From Symsagittifera roscoffensis (lineage: Eukaryota; Xenacoelomorpha; Acoela; Convolutidae), in assembly GCF_963678635.1 (NCBI RefSeq), contig NC_087064.1, positions 76,102,213 through 76,162,212 on the forward strand: a DNA stretch of 60,000 bases. Reading direction: 5' to 3'. Below the pieces are notes generated by a model. The model saw nothing but the letters and a program-made list of their open reading frames with translations. It did no database searches and was not told the DNA's origin. A program made the translations under genes and the position numbers. Positions 10,522 through 20,332 of the stretch are shown here, one piece after another (positions within the stretch are counted from its first letter, which is position 1; each line of letters starts with the position of its first letter).

Positions 10522-10761
10522 TCAAAATAACACTGGTTTTTTGATAACACTGGTTTTTGGAGTGATTAAATTTTTGTATGTTGTCTCGAATTGTTCGATA
10601 TTTGCGATTTTAACGGATACGTTTCCATTGACTACATTGAGCAAACATTCACAAATCAGTGTTATTATCTCGCGATTTGAAGTTTTTCTAATTAATCGTC
10701 TCAATTGGTCAGGTGTCAGTTGTACCATATGCCGCAGAATAGATACGTTTTCCTTTTTCAT
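10522..10761 (-). CDS. Small conserved Maverick protein with ICECLLNVVNGNV motif (79 aa)
   Basis: An intact frame from ATG (10761). It has helical, Leu/Arg-rich QLRRLIRKTSN, then the block ICECLLNVVNGNV, which matches a recurrent small basic Maverick protein (pattern CE..LNV..GNV). Function is not established. It overlaps the 3' end of the ATPase frame by about 50 bp. One of the few unbroken genes right of the protease. Confidence 0.6.
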   Translation of the reverse strand: MKKENVSILRHMVQLTPDQLRRLIRKTSNREIITLICECLLNVVNGNVSVKIANIEQFETTYKNLITPKTSVIKKPVLF

Positions 10762-11474
10762 TTGTGATTGGAGTAGTTTCTGCTTTAGATAAGGGTAAAT
10801 AAAAAACTGTTTGCCCAGGCCGTATGATATTTGAACAATATCTCAAACAATCTGATGTGCGGGGGTCCAAGTGGATTAGAAGATGTCCAAAAGAGTCTCG
10901 GGTAGCTAGTTCGTATTAACTTCTCAAAAACTTTGATACATTGAATTGTCTTCCTAAAAGATCTAGTTGCTGAACGTCAAGAGGCATTTTGAACAGAATC
11001 ATGTGTGAAGTATTCAAATCAATCGTACGCGACCATCGACTTTGTTGAAACAAGTTATTCTTAACATATATTACATCTATCCCTCTATAACTACCCGCTG
11101 TCGCTAATCTAACAAATTCCTTGTCATTAGAGATGTCTTCACATGAATCATCGAAAATCATTTTCTAATTTTCTTAAAGAATTGAATACGTTGAAATTCA
11201 AGAACTTCACATTTACTTCGTGAGAAGACACTCTATCTGAGAATGCAGCTTGTATCTCTTTGTAAAGATATAGAACGGTTCCAAATTTAGGGTAAAAAGT
11301 ATTTTCCATCAAAATTTTGAAAATTAACTCAGTTTTCCCGGATCCTGAGGGTCCCACTACCGCCATGAAAACTCTTGTCGAAGTATCAATCACTTTATTC
11401 ATATCCTCGGATTTGGTAAAACGTAAACAACCAAGCCGGATAAAATCAAAAACCAAACTGAAGTTTCTTCGCAA
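10709..11474 (-). pseudogene. FtsK/HerA-type packaging ATPase (A32-like), broken
   Basis: Walker A is VVGPSGSGKTE near residue 40. The Walker B segment is MIFDDSCED, in the next frame after a one-base shift near 11150-11160. After it come the family blocks ATAGSYRGIDVIYVK, SRWSRTIDLNTSHMI and LGRQF. An in-frame TAA (10916-10918) follows, after which the frame continues with FGHLLIHLDPRTSD, a highly conserved end block, and stops at 10709-10711. No ATG is obvious at the 5' end; the frame opens at a TTG at 11474. The enzyme would pump DNA into the capsid. Identity is clear; function is lost. Confidence 0.85.
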
Positions 11475-11570
11475 CTTAATTTAGTGACAGAACGTTTGAG
11501 AATGCAGAAAGTTAATTAAATTAGAATTACTACCATTTGCGCAACAAAACTTCCTCAGACCTTGGCAAAG

Positions 11571-11750
11571 TTACATTGTTACAAAAATTCCATGAATTTT
11601 TTCACTGTATGTCTCGTTATAAACAAACTCTGTTACTAATGTCGCGTCAGGTTCATCTACTGCTGTTGCTGTTTCTGACATTTGAGATCTGATTTTTTCT
11701 ACAGACTGTGTTAGACTTTTTCTCACTGCAAATGAAGCTTGTAAAAAAAT
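11571..11750 (-). other. Open minus-strand segment, possible gene fragment
   Basis: A frame of about 60 codons without ATG contains RKSLTQSVEKIRSQ and DATLVTEFVYNETYSE and ends at a TAA at 11571-11573. Composition is more protein-like than the flanks, and it lies between two Maverick genes. It may be the 3' part of a broken gene that starts further right. No family recognised. Confidence 0.25.
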
Positions 11751-11826
11751 AATAAATTGAATTAGTTTTATGAATAGTACAAAATTTCATAACGTTTAAA
11801 GTCTCTATCATTTATGTCATGCATTT

Positions 11827-12015
11827 CTAGAACAAAGATTGCTGGGCATTTGCAGTTTTTTTATAGTACATTATTTTCTTCACAGTATCCTCTTTCACTA
11901 TCCTCTCAATCTCATCTGGCAATTCACTGCTGTTTAGATCCATCTGAACTCCTGGTTGACGTTTGGGCACTAAGATTAGTTCGGGAAAATATACTCCTCG
12001 CTTGCTGGTTGACAT
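11827..12015 (-). CDS. Small unknown Maverick protein (62 aa)
   Basis: A frame from ATG (12015) to TAG. It has FPELILVPKRQ near the start, like the LILIPK start of the protein at 10455, followed by an acidic LPDEIERIVKED helix and basic KKIMYYKKTAN. It may be a truncated relative of that protein or a separate small gene. A longer frame continues upstream to 12057 without a better start. Confidence 0.35.
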   Translation of the reverse strand: MSTSKRGVYFPELILVPKRQPGVQMDLNSSELPDEIERIVKEDTVKKIMYYKKTANAQQSLF

Positions 12016-12121
12016 TTCTGATAAACTTGAATCTCTGGAAGTATACAAATTGATCAATAACTGGAAAAAATCTCTTAAAGGTAGACAATTCTTCTTCGAA
12101 AATTATTTTTTGCTCCTTCCT

Positions 12122-12265
12122 CTAAACAATTTGGCCGCTGCAATCAATACGCTCTATTCTGGTTAATGAAATTTTAATATCACCCTCTGGAGTCATCCAC
12201 GCACAAAGCATTGAATTTGTTGATAGGTATCTCTCCACTTTCGCTGATCTCTCGTTGTTGTTCAT
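12122..12265 (-). CDS. Small unknown protein (47 aa), possibly broken C-terminus
   Basis: Opens with ATG at 12265 (MNNNERSAKVERY) and ends at a TAG. Directly after, in another frame, coding-like sequence continues (KIIFEEELSTFKRFFP) to about 12030, suggesting one gene of about 90 codons split by a frameshift. No family recognised. Confidence 0.3.
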   Translation of the reverse strand: MNNNERSAKVERYLSTNSMLCAWMTPEGDIKISLTRIERIDCSGQIV

Positions 12266-12314
12266 TTTTCAACCGATCATAAAAAACCTTGCTTTTCTTC
12301 AGGGCAAAATGATT

Positions 12315-12718
12315 TCAGGAATTGTAATGAGGTATATGTCTATTGCAACTTGGATAATTTTTGAAAAATAAGTTTTCAACCTTTCGGTCCAAGTACTTGG
12401 CCAAAAATTCTGTCTTTCCTTTTTCTTTAGCGTAAAAAACGGCACCGGGATTTCTCAACACAAAACTCTGAAAAATTTGATTCAAGTTTATGTAAAGGTA
12501 ATCACCGTTTTCCCAATGGAGACCGTGTAAATAATTCGTTAACCAGTTGTAAGCTTTTTGTTCAAGCTTTGGTAGTATATCGAAAATCACTGGAGGCAAA
12601 AAAAAATGAGTCGATCGCGGTAGTGTGAAGTTGTTATTGCTAATTCTTTAACCACAAAGGCGTTTTTCTTGTAACGAAAGCCTTCCACGTCAAGCACAAC
12701 TGATCTCTCACCCAGCAT
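12315..12718 (-). pseudogene. Putative RNase H-fold (DEDD-like) exonuclease, frameshifted
   Basis: An ATG at 12718 opens a frame with SVVLDVEGF and FVVKELAI, resembling motif I of DEDD exonucleases (D-x-E-G) followed by the K-E-[LI]-A strand. After a 9-base homopolymer (12598-12606) the frame shifts by one and continues with PPVIFDILPKLEQKAYNW, HGLHWENGDYLY and NPGAVFYAKEKGKTEF. The order (catalytic strand, PP..F, W.NGD, then V-Y-A-K-G-x-x-K) recurs in uncharacterised animal proteins linked to mobile elements. The catalytic assignment is from motif shape only. The start overlaps the 3' end of the neighbouring gene. Confidence 0.4.
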
Positions 12719-13145
12719 TCTGGTAAATGATAAAATTTTGGTTTTCTCAAGTTAATAAAAAGGCAGAACGCTATTCCACTCAAATGTCCCAATAAGCTGT
12801 TGTTACAGTTCCAGGGCAACATGTAACAGTACGTGGGACCCTGTTGATCAAATTCGTGTATAAATCCGGCCGCATCGTGCAAAATAGCGTGCAATCGTAA
12901 AATGTTGGAATTTTTCAAGTATTTGTCCAAGGAAGAGTTATCAATACCAATCAAGCGACCATAAGGTCTCAACTTAATTAAAATGTCGTAGTTAAGGTTA
13001 TCAGAACTAACAAAAACAGAGAACATGCAGCTAGCAAATAGTTGCGTCGGTTAGAATTATCAGGATACGTTTGTTTCAAAGACGTATAAATTTCGTGAAC
13101 TATTTTCAAATCAATAGGAGTTACTCTGCTTTTTTGCAATTTCAT
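12640..13145 (-). pseudogene. Unknown Maverick accessory gene with QQGPTYCYMLP motif, frameshifted
   Basis: The likely start is an ATG at 13145, overlapping the end of the upstream gene by 35 bp. The first frame reads KIVHEIYTSLKQTYP and LLAAC to about 13030. A shift then leads to the long frame with IRLRPYGRLIGID-like sequence, RLHAILHDAAGFIHEF, QQGPTYCYMLPW and NSLLGHLSGIAFCLF. The His/Asp-rich HAILHDAAG block and the Gly/Tyr/Cys block look like a structured enzyme or binding domain. The family is unknown to me. The C-terminal 25 codons overlap the next gene and may be spurious. Confidence 0.45.
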
Positions 13146-13677
13146 TGTTTATTTTTTCCAACACCTCTCCAACCTGCTGAATTTCAAGCCAGTGGAAATA
13201 AAATTGACCTTGCAGATACCATTTAGACTCATTAAGATAACGGTGGTAAATAATTAAATACACCACCGGAAGTTTTTTGTATTTTGATAGCTTTTTGAAA
13301 CATAGACGGGTTTTTCTCTCCAAGTCTTTATCAACCCATATTGAGTTAAAGTCAAACGAATAGTCAAATACGTTTTCATAATCAGTAAAATTCAAATCGC
13401 TCACAGTACCATACTTTTGTTTTGTAGAAATGCACCAAGAGATTTGTTAAAGCTCACTCAAATAAAATTGTTCTTTGAAAATTGACTCAAATTCTTTCTT
13501 TGAAATTTCCTTTGCCCTTTCGAGGAAGACGTAGCTTTCATTACTAAATTTGAATAATGAGTTTTTTTCTGCGGTTGAAAACACTCTCAATTGTAAATGT
13601 TCATTATCAATATCTTCAGTACACCAAGTTCCCTCTAATTTCATTTTTCTTATTTCAAAATTTGACAAACTTATCAT
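13111..13677 (-). pseudogene. 190-residue accessory protein, homologous to 56049-56633, one nonsense stop
   Basis: One frame runs from ATG (13677) to 13111, interrupted only by a TAA at 13447-13449. The part after the stop has KKLSKYKKLPVVYLIIYH and GQFYFHWLEIQQ. The protein at 56049-56633 has NRLSKFKKLPVVFITIYQ and GNFSFHWLEIDQ at matching spacing, and QFYLSEL before the stop matches QCFYLEEL there. The residues just after the stop also align (QISWCISTKQK with QIEWSISRKQK), so the stop replaces one codon of an otherwise collinear protein. Function unknown. It is probably a carried accessory gene of the Maverick. Confidence 0.75.
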
Positions 13678-13978
13678 ATGGTATATTTTGCCCAGAAACG
13701 GCCGCCGCTTTTGGTGAGTAATTTCAAATTACTGTCTTTTCACCATAAAATATAGGTCAAGTTAAGGAATTAATTTACTGCTGCTAACAGTTAAGCTACG
13801 CTGCCAAAATCGCCGGTGAATTTTTATTATATACCATAAAAGTCAATTCCCCGTTCACTAACAAATTTCAACTAGGTCGAAAGTTCACTTGCCCGAAATA
13901 AATATAACAATTAATATGATTCATATAATTAACCAGGACCAATAATTAGGATCCCAAAATTTGGAATTAGAAAGAATT

Positions 13979-14189
13979 TTGTATCGTGTCCCTTGTTGTT
14001 AAGCTAAACTTGGCAAGGTCCTAAGTAGGGGGTCTTCTGCTTTTTGGGTGGAAAATTTCTTTCGTTTACAAAATCCTAGGATGAGGGTCCTCCAAAAAAT
14101 TAAGGACCCCTTTCCTAGGATTTTGCATTACGTGACCCCCCCCCCTTAGGAAGGACCCCCCCCCCTTTAGGATCCGGGACACGATACAA
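13979..14189. mobile_element. Small foldback element (211 bp) with 14-bp terminal inverted repeats
   Basis: TTGTATCGTGTCCC at 13979-13992 is the exact reverse complement of 14176-14189. Inside, CAAAATCCTAGGA and TCCTAGGATTTTG form a second pair, and C-runs fill the right half. This looks like a MITE. No clear target duplication was found, so the ends are provisional. Confidence 0.6.
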
Positions 14190-14207
14190 TACTACTACCA
14201 ACTTTAA

Positions 14208-14549
14208 CAACCGACAGGGCCATGTGGGCGAACACCTGGAAATAGACCAAAAGAGGCATTTGCCACGATGGTGTTAGGGTCTAGAGAGAGGAGCAACATC
14301 GAGAAGTCGAAGAAAACTTTAAAGTAACCAAAGCAGGCTACTCTTGACTTCGAAAGATACATCCATTCGTGCATGAAAGTGATGAGCTTACATCTTGAGC
14401 AACACAATATGAACGACAGACAAACTTGCACAGCACTCTTGAGTAGCTTTGAGCAGATCGCCTTGAAGTGTTTGGTTGCCAAGAAGAAAGAGGAAAGATA
14501 TGCGCCAAAATCACCAAAACCGTCTGGAACCGCTTCGACTTCGGCTTGA
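14208..14549 (+). pseudogene. Decayed coding segment, unknown
   Basis: A single plus frame runs 114 codons with one in-frame TAA (14325-14327). Before it is EAFATMVLGSRERSNIEKS, after it FERYIHSCMKVMSLHLEQ and ALLSSFEQIALKCLVA, ending in a Ser/Pro tail. Codon content (Cys, Met, His, Gln) is unlike the flanking AT-rich DNA. It may be an old transposon gene or a host exon. No family recognised. Confidence 0.3.
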
Positions 14550-14818
14550 AACGCATCAAGCCTTGATGAGATTCATGCAAAAAAGAAAAAAGGAAGAGGC
14601 GTCTATTGATAGATTTAAAGACAACTTAAAACGCTTGGACAGAAGAAGTGGACCAGAACAATCAACTGAACGTCGAAACATAAGCATCGCATCGAAATTC
14701 ACAGAGTGATGACATGAGAAAAGTATTAGCAATTTTTTGAACTCTTCCAAACGCTTACGCTTTGACTCCAGAAGAGATAAGAAAGAAGTCAAGAGAGTAC
14801 ATGCTAATCATACCGCAG

Positions 14819-14990
14819 AAAACTCAACTTCGAGTGGAAACTATTCGTGAAGGACGACAGCTTCAAAGTTTTCATAGTAAAAGCAGACCATCAAGTGTCC
14901 GAAAGCACGCTGCGCAGACTAGGCATAAGGAGCTTGGGTTATTCGCCTAGAGACGAAAAATTAGATCAAATGGATAAATTTGAAAGCTAG
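14819..14990 (+). other. Exon-like plus-strand segment, unknown
   Basis: After a CGCAG that could be an acceptor, a 56-codon frame reads KLNFEWKLFVKDDSFKVF, KADHQVSESTLRRLGIRSL and ends KFES at a TAG. The sequence is protein-like. It could be the terminal exon of the decayed gene at 14208-14549. No family recognised. Confidence 0.3.
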
Positions 14991-16062
14991 TATGGTGTAG
15001 CAAACAAAAAATAAGCAAAAAGTTTTTTCTGCAGCCAGGTGGGTCTTTTCAGAATGAATTGAACACTATAGTTAGGCGCAGTATAAAACCAAGACGATTC
15101 TAAGCACAAACTAGTTTTAGCGCCAGTTTGAAGCACAGGCTCTTTTTCCTTTTCCCCCCAACCTGCAAAATTTTACTAGTGATGTTTTGTTCACTTTATC
15201 CGAATGTTACAAAAATTGGCATGCGAACTAATTAGGCCATGACAAACATTTTTGTTCTTCATAATTAACCTTGTAAAATCCCTCGTTACACCATAAAATT
15301 GACGCTTATGTGAGGTGGGGGGAAAAGGAAAAAGAGCCGAAGCACACAGAACAGGCAGGAAGAAAAATTGGATCTTCGAAACAAAGAGGTCAAGAAAGAA
15401 AAGCTTACGAGAAAGCATGAAAAGTTTGAGCTAGTCGCCTAGTAAAAAAAAACTTAGATGGGTAATTTGATTTCTACACAGGTTTATGAAAGAAAATAAT
15501 TTTAATTGTAACCAGGAGGGTCAGTTCAATTTGAACTGCAAGCTAGTTAAAGATGTTGAAACGAAACAATAATGAAACAAACTCATCCGAAGCACCCACT
15601 GGCATTGGCAGCAGTCGAAACACGAGCAATAGACAGGCAGAGATTTTAGACCTGCAGAATGAAGTTTAAAAAAGGAATAACTTGTAACCAAAGACAGAAA
15701 TTGTCGATCTTCAACACAATTAAACCATATGAACAAGAGTACATCTCGTTAATTATAGGCAAGAGGGACAGTTCCTTCTGGACTCTTTGGTGACGTCACA
15801 GCTTCTGGTGGACTGTTTCCTGTTTTGGATTACTCAGCTAGCTAACAGGTTTTTTTTCTTAATTTTTCTGAGGCAGTCCCTCCTGGTTTGGAGTCCCCCT
15901 AAGATAAGATTAAGAAATGCTCTGCTTTCTCAGTGTGTGAGGAGAATTGACTATGAGAAATCAATTTTCTCTGGTTTTTTCTTCTCTGTTCAGAGATTGC
16001 TCGTCGTATGGGATGGGAATTAAAGTAATTTTTTTGCCTCATTTTGCTGGATTTCTAATTGT
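14991..16062. other. No gene seen
   Basis: Repetitive, low-information sequence. Two palindromic CRE-like TGACGTCA sites were looked for; one lies at 15792 (GGTGACGTCACAG). No reading frame looks like protein. Confidence 0.4.
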
Positions 16063-16303
16063 TAAAAATGCTAGTCATAAAATTTTCATATATGAAAGTT
16101 TCTAAATTTTCAATTTCCATATATGAAAAAATGCTAGTCATACACTTTCCATATATGAAAAAATGCTAGTCATACAATTTCCATATATGAAAAAATACTA
16201 ATCATAGACCTTTCATGCAATTTTCTGTACGTATGGAATTGCATGGAAAGTGTATGACTAGCATTTTTCCATATATGGAAATTCTATGACTAGCATTTTT
16301 GCT
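16063..16303. repeat. Foldback array of about 33-bp units carrying CArG-like boxes
   Basis: The unit ATGCTAGTCATACAATTTCC plus ATATATGAAAA occurs about four times (16066-16210), then appears inverted (about 16248-16303) across a centre near 16225. The units contain CCATATATGA, and one contains the perfect palindrome CCATATATGG (about 16270), which is the SRF-type CArG consensus. The whole can form a long hairpin. Confidence 0.75.
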
Positions 16304-16360
16304 CAACCCGGGTGTTAATTTATTTTATAAACTATGTCAACGCGAAGCCGTGTGGCATAA

Positions 16361-16477
16361 AAAAAGATAGGCTGTAGAATCAAGTCAAAAATAACAATTG
16401 CCGGCCCCGAAGTGATGAGGAATCTGAGTCAACCCAGTGAACAGACGCTGAAGTTCATTGACGTCTATGCCGACTGA
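16361..16477 (+). other. Exon-like plus-strand segment, unknown
   Basis: A 38-codon frame contains ITIAGPEVMRNLSQPS and TLKFIDVYAD before a TGA. The GC-richer, protein-like composition differs from both flanks. Might be a terminal exon of an unseen gene. No family recognised. Confidence 0.25.
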
Positions 16478-16630
16478 CTGAAGTTTTTGATCTCCTAAAC
16501 GCCATCTTCGGCACAAAACAATTAAATTTTATCTGATTAAATTTTTGAGCTTGTTTTATTTGCCATACTAAAGAGATATGGTGACTTTATGGTCGCTTCA
16601 TCTGAAAAAGATCAGGCACTCACTTTATAT

Positions 16631-16840
16631 TTAAAATAATAACAAGACGTTTCCAGCACTGTTTCTAATATCACTTTGAGTTTTGGGAAGGCCGAAAAAT
16701 TCAATATGCCAGAAGCTTCCATAAACATATTTTTGGCGCTGTATACTCAATTTTTTGAAAACTCGGAAGCTCGCTGATGCAATGACAACGCCCATGAGGT
16801 CATTGATTCTCAATCTAATGAATTTTTGACTGTCGATCAA
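16631..16840 (-). other. Minus-strand exon-like segment, copy A
   Basis: Frame with IASASFRVFKKLSIQ, HIEFFGLPKTQSDIRN and a stop at 16631. The downstream flank (16540-16625) resembles that of 17327-17590, with a shared TTCATCTGAAA-A-GATCA motif. The two segments seem to be old duplicates about 700 bp apart. Function unknown. Confidence 0.3.
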
Positions 16841-17326
16841 ACTGCTAGAATTTTTCGATCTCGGTCGAAACGCTTAAAATTTTGCATTGGGCTTGTCTTT
16901 TTCATATTTGTCGCAAAAACCAAAATTCAGAAAATTTAAGTCAGAGCAGTTGATTTAAAAACTGAGAAAAGACAACAAGTTTTTAGCTTGAGAGGAGATG
17001 CTATGCGCAATTGACCTGTATAATTATCAATTTAAGAAAGTTTTCTTCTTTCTCTCAGAAAACTCAACGAACAGTTTCAGTCCGCGCTCTGTAAAATCAA
17101 TTCGATGTAAAAAAAAATTGTGGGAATATGGAATGGAAAAGTTTAGCAGTGAAGCTTATTTAGGTTCATTACTTAACTGGAATTTATTCCCGAATTCTGA
17201 TAAGGTAAGTAGTTTCTATATTTAATTTTTGAGACTGTTTTATCTGGTTATGCTGTTGCGATAGGGCTAGTTTTAGGTTGGTTCATCTGAAATGGATCAA
17301 ACACGCAGTCTTTTAGAAAAATAAAA

Positions 17327-17590
17327 TTAAAACATTCCAATCCTGCTTTTAACGGATTTCAATTGTTCAGGTATGGGGACGTTCCATTTTCTTTCTAGAG
17401 TGTGCTGGAGGGTTTTTTTGGTAGTCAGCCTCTTAAGCGATCTGAAAACTCGATGTCTTGGTGAACCTTGTAGTACAACAGCATAGGAGATAGTGTCTTT
17501 GGCTAAGTAACATCTCCTTCGTTGCCTCAAACGTATCCAATGGCTATAGCTCCAATCTTTTTTACCCTCAAATACGACTTGAGTGGTCAA
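17327..17590 (-). other. Minus-strand exon-like segment, copy B
   Basis: Open for 87 codons, with Arg-rich HWIRLRQRRRCYLAKD, then VVLQGSPRHRVFRSLKRL and LERKWNVPIPEQLKS. RVFRSL parallels RVFKKL in copy A. The 3' flank is shared with copy A. No family recognised. Confidence 0.3.
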
Positions 17591-17599
17591 ATGTAAAAC

Positions 17600-18340
17600 A
17601 CAGAAAATGAGTTATTCTGATATTTTGGTACTTTAAAAGTTTTCTTAAGCTGAAAAAATGAAAAGACATAAGTATGTGCCAATTTCTCTTGGTTAAAATT
17701 AGGGCTAGAACCAAGACTTTCGACTTAAGCAACTAACTTTTTAACACTTGTCAGCTTTTTTAAATTTGTTAAGTTTTTTTGCGCGGATGGATTTTGTTTT
17801 TCTGTTGTAGCGTTAGCTTGTTTGCTGTTTACCGCACCGTTTTGAGGCGGAGCAGAATGAATACTACGCAATAGTTAAGGATTGACTAAGTCAAACCAAA
17901 AATGAAATCCAGTGATTTGGAAGCTACAATATTGAGGAAAACTGAACTGACTAAATCGGAAAAAAATCAAAGGCGTTTTTCTAAATTTGCATATGAAAAA
18001 AAAATTAGCAAATTTATATGCTGTAAAGCTCCATCAAAAGCAAAATACAAACGAAAGTAATGATGACCTGTATGAGAGATGACAAGTAATTTTGAAACGT
18101 TTTAGTTAACATTTTCGGGCCAGAAATTTCATCAAAAATTATTCCAAAAAAAATCGTACTGACTTTACACAAAAAGCATTCTAAACCTGCTTTTGGATGA
18201 AGAATCCATTTGTACTTTGCGGTCTTGTAGATCAGATAACTACAGTAACTTGTCCAAATTTTTACAAGGCTTGCTCGAAAAATTTTCAAGCCTATTTCGG
18301 CTGCGCCTGGACTTCAAAAATGCAGCTACTATCAACTAAA
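17600..18340. other. No gene seen
   Basis: AT-rich sequence. Overlapping frames on both strands around 18014-18600 are mutually exclusive. Only the minus-strand piece at 18343-18459 has a splice-site-like start. Confidence 0.4.
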
Positions 18341-18342
18341 CC

Positions 18343-18459
18343 TCAATGTTCTTCTTTTTGGGCTTTCTGTTTCAATAGCAGATGCAGTTGGAGCGTTGCA
18401 GACCTGTCTTTTGTGTCCAACTCATATTGGGAATCTCCTACCGATACATTTTGCATTTT
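18343..18459 (-). other. Possible minus-strand terminal exon
   Basis: A pyrimidine-rich tract ending CTGCAG precedes KMQNVSVGDSQYELDTKD and LQLHLLLKQKAQKEEH, followed by TGA at 18343. The acceptor is good and the peptide plausible. The rest of the gene was not found. Confidence 0.3.
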
Positions 18460-18694
18460 CTGCAGAGTACAGTCAGCAATACAGGTGAACAAGCTAACAA
18501 CAGATGTTATTTTGAGGTTTTTGCAATCCAAGCGTGTTTTTACTCTGCTTTTTGAAATTTTGAGCTGTTTATGCGAGATAAGAAATAGCAAAAAGTTGGT
18601 ACAGACATAACTAAGGATGGAGTGCAGATGATTTTAGAGCAAATATTTCATGAAAGTTCTAGTTTTTCCAAAAAAAAACTCTAAAATACTATTG

Positions 18695-18697
<3 letters not shown>

Positions 18698-18744
<47 letters not shown>

Positions 18745-18761
18745 ACAGACAGAAAGACAGA

Positions 18762-18798
<37 letters not shown>

Positions 18799-18814
18799 GA
18801 GTGTGTGTGTGTGT

Positions 18815-18855
<41 letters not shown>

Positions 18856-18857
18856 AG

Positions 18858-18949
<92 letters not shown>

Positions 18950-18950
18950 A
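18698..18950. repeat. (GA)n microsatellite, about 250 bp, with a GT insert
   Basis: Nearly pure GA repeat with GAGG and GACA interruptions and a (GT)6 block near 18801-18813. The long Arg/Glu or Ser/Leu frames here are translation artefacts. Confidence 0.95.
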
Positions 18951-18989
18951 ACGTATAAACTTCCTCAATGCGCTAAGGACTGAACTCGT

Positions 18990-20082
18990 ACCTCACCTAA
19001 GTATCTAGTTCTGTAAAAAAGGTGATTCAAAAAATATTAAAATAGTTGGCTGAGTAAAAAATTTATAGATTTCTTTTCAAATACATGAAACGGATTTCAT
19101 GCCAAGAAGATTATTTGGTATCTTTTTATTCCTTTTTTCAATAAAATTTTGTTATAAGCAATATGTTTTCAAGCTAACTTTTTGTTTAAACTAACTGCCA
19201 CACTTCGTGTTAGAGTTTTTGATCTGTAAGCTCAGTTTAAATTACAATTCGCTATGTATCTAAACATTTAGCTTCTTTTTTGACCAACGTTTAATTTAAA
19301 TTGTTTGTCTAAGATGATGCAAAATTTTTCAGGCAGTCGAGCAATGTGAAACATAATGAAGCGGAAACTTTTCACACGCACTTTGACCAGACTTTATTTA
19401 ATACATGAATAAAGACAAATGAGTTATAAGATTTTTAAAAAAAGTCGCTCTGATCGGGTGATCAGTAAAATTGTGATCGTTGTGAAACAGGTGATCAGTA
19501 AAATTGCGATGGTCAAAAACATAGAACTTAATCCACCATTTGTTGAGTCATTAGAAAGACAAATTTTCACTTATTTTTATGCATTCCTAAAAAATCATGA
19601 TGGTAGGAATGGCTCATCCGGGAAATATAGCGACCAACGGTAAATCTCCCATCAGTTTTTACTCCTGATGGAACGTGCACTGAAGTTATAAAATCAATTT
19701 GAAAATAAATCTTGCCTAAATGGTATATAAAATAAAATATAAATCATGCCTATATGGTATATAAAATAAAATATAAATCCTGCCTATATGAAATTGTTAT
19801 TTTATATAAATATAATCATTGGGAAAAGACGGGAACAATATTAATCAGGCCATTTTTGGGTGGCTCAAATCTACATAGAGCCAGAAAAATGGCCATTTTT
19901 TTCGTAAAAAATAGCTCCCATGAATATATTTTTTTAGTTTTCTCAAGATTATATGCAAAAGCCTCAAGCGGGATATTAAAATTAAGTTCCCAGAGAAATT
20001 TGTTCATATTAGAATTAAAAATTACTCTAAATTTGATCATCATTTTTTTGTGTTCAGCTCGCGTCATCATTTAATTCTCTGT
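18990..20082. other. No gene seen
   Basis: AT-rich sequence with a short tandem TATATGGTATATAAAATAAA-type repeat at about 19700-19790. No frame is protein-like. Confidence 0.4.
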
Positions 20083-20332
20083 TTATCGTCGTTGCTCAAA
20101 AAAACGGGTGATTGAATCCACCAGAAAATGACAAACTATTCCAAGAGCGTCACTTCTTTTCGGGTTTTTATAAAATAACTTGACTTCGGAAAATAAGATT
20201 TCACCTGCTGTTTCGAATGTTTCGAATGTAGTTTCGATGGGCACTCTGGAACTACCGGAACCGACGATAAGACTCGCCAAATTTCCGCTCTCTTATGGCT
20301 GGAAGATTTTCGGGTTTAAGCTGTGACGCCAT
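20083..20332 (-). pseudogene. Possible decayed LTR-retrotransposon gag start
   Basis: An ATG at 20332 opens MASQLKPENLPAIRE and FGESYRRFR, reminiscent of gag N-termini (L.....W..F). It stops at once, but a neighbouring frame continues with FYKNPKRSDALGIVCHFL to 20083. Very short and uncertain; no LTRs or pol were found. Confidence 0.2.

Larger units (their letters stand above)
1..13700. mobile_element. Degenerate Maverick/Polinton (adintovirus-like) element, left end outside window
   Basis: The set of recognisable products defines the element: family-B DNA polymerase N-terminus, adenain-like cysteine protease, double-jelly-roll major capsid, penton-type minor capsid, retroviral-type integrase and FtsK/HerA-type packaging ATPase. 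These are the hallmark genes of Maverick/Polinton elements. Almost all are on the minus strand, tightly packed or overlapping, as in a viral genome. The polymerase runs off the left edge, so the left terminus is not in view. The right limit is estimated from the last recognisable gene (13677); no long terminal inverted repeat was found there. Most structural genes carry stops or frameshifts, so this is an inactive copy. The alternative, that assembly indels caused all the breaks, is unlikely because in-frame stops are also present. Confidence 0.9.

Noticed and set aside
18197-18610. 137-codon plus-strand frame
   Set aside because: The opposite strand has a splice-acceptor-led peptide over the same bases; neither is secure, and the plus frame has no recognisable features.
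18650-18983. Long Arg/Glu or Ser/Leu frames
   Set aside because: They are translations of the GA microsatellite.
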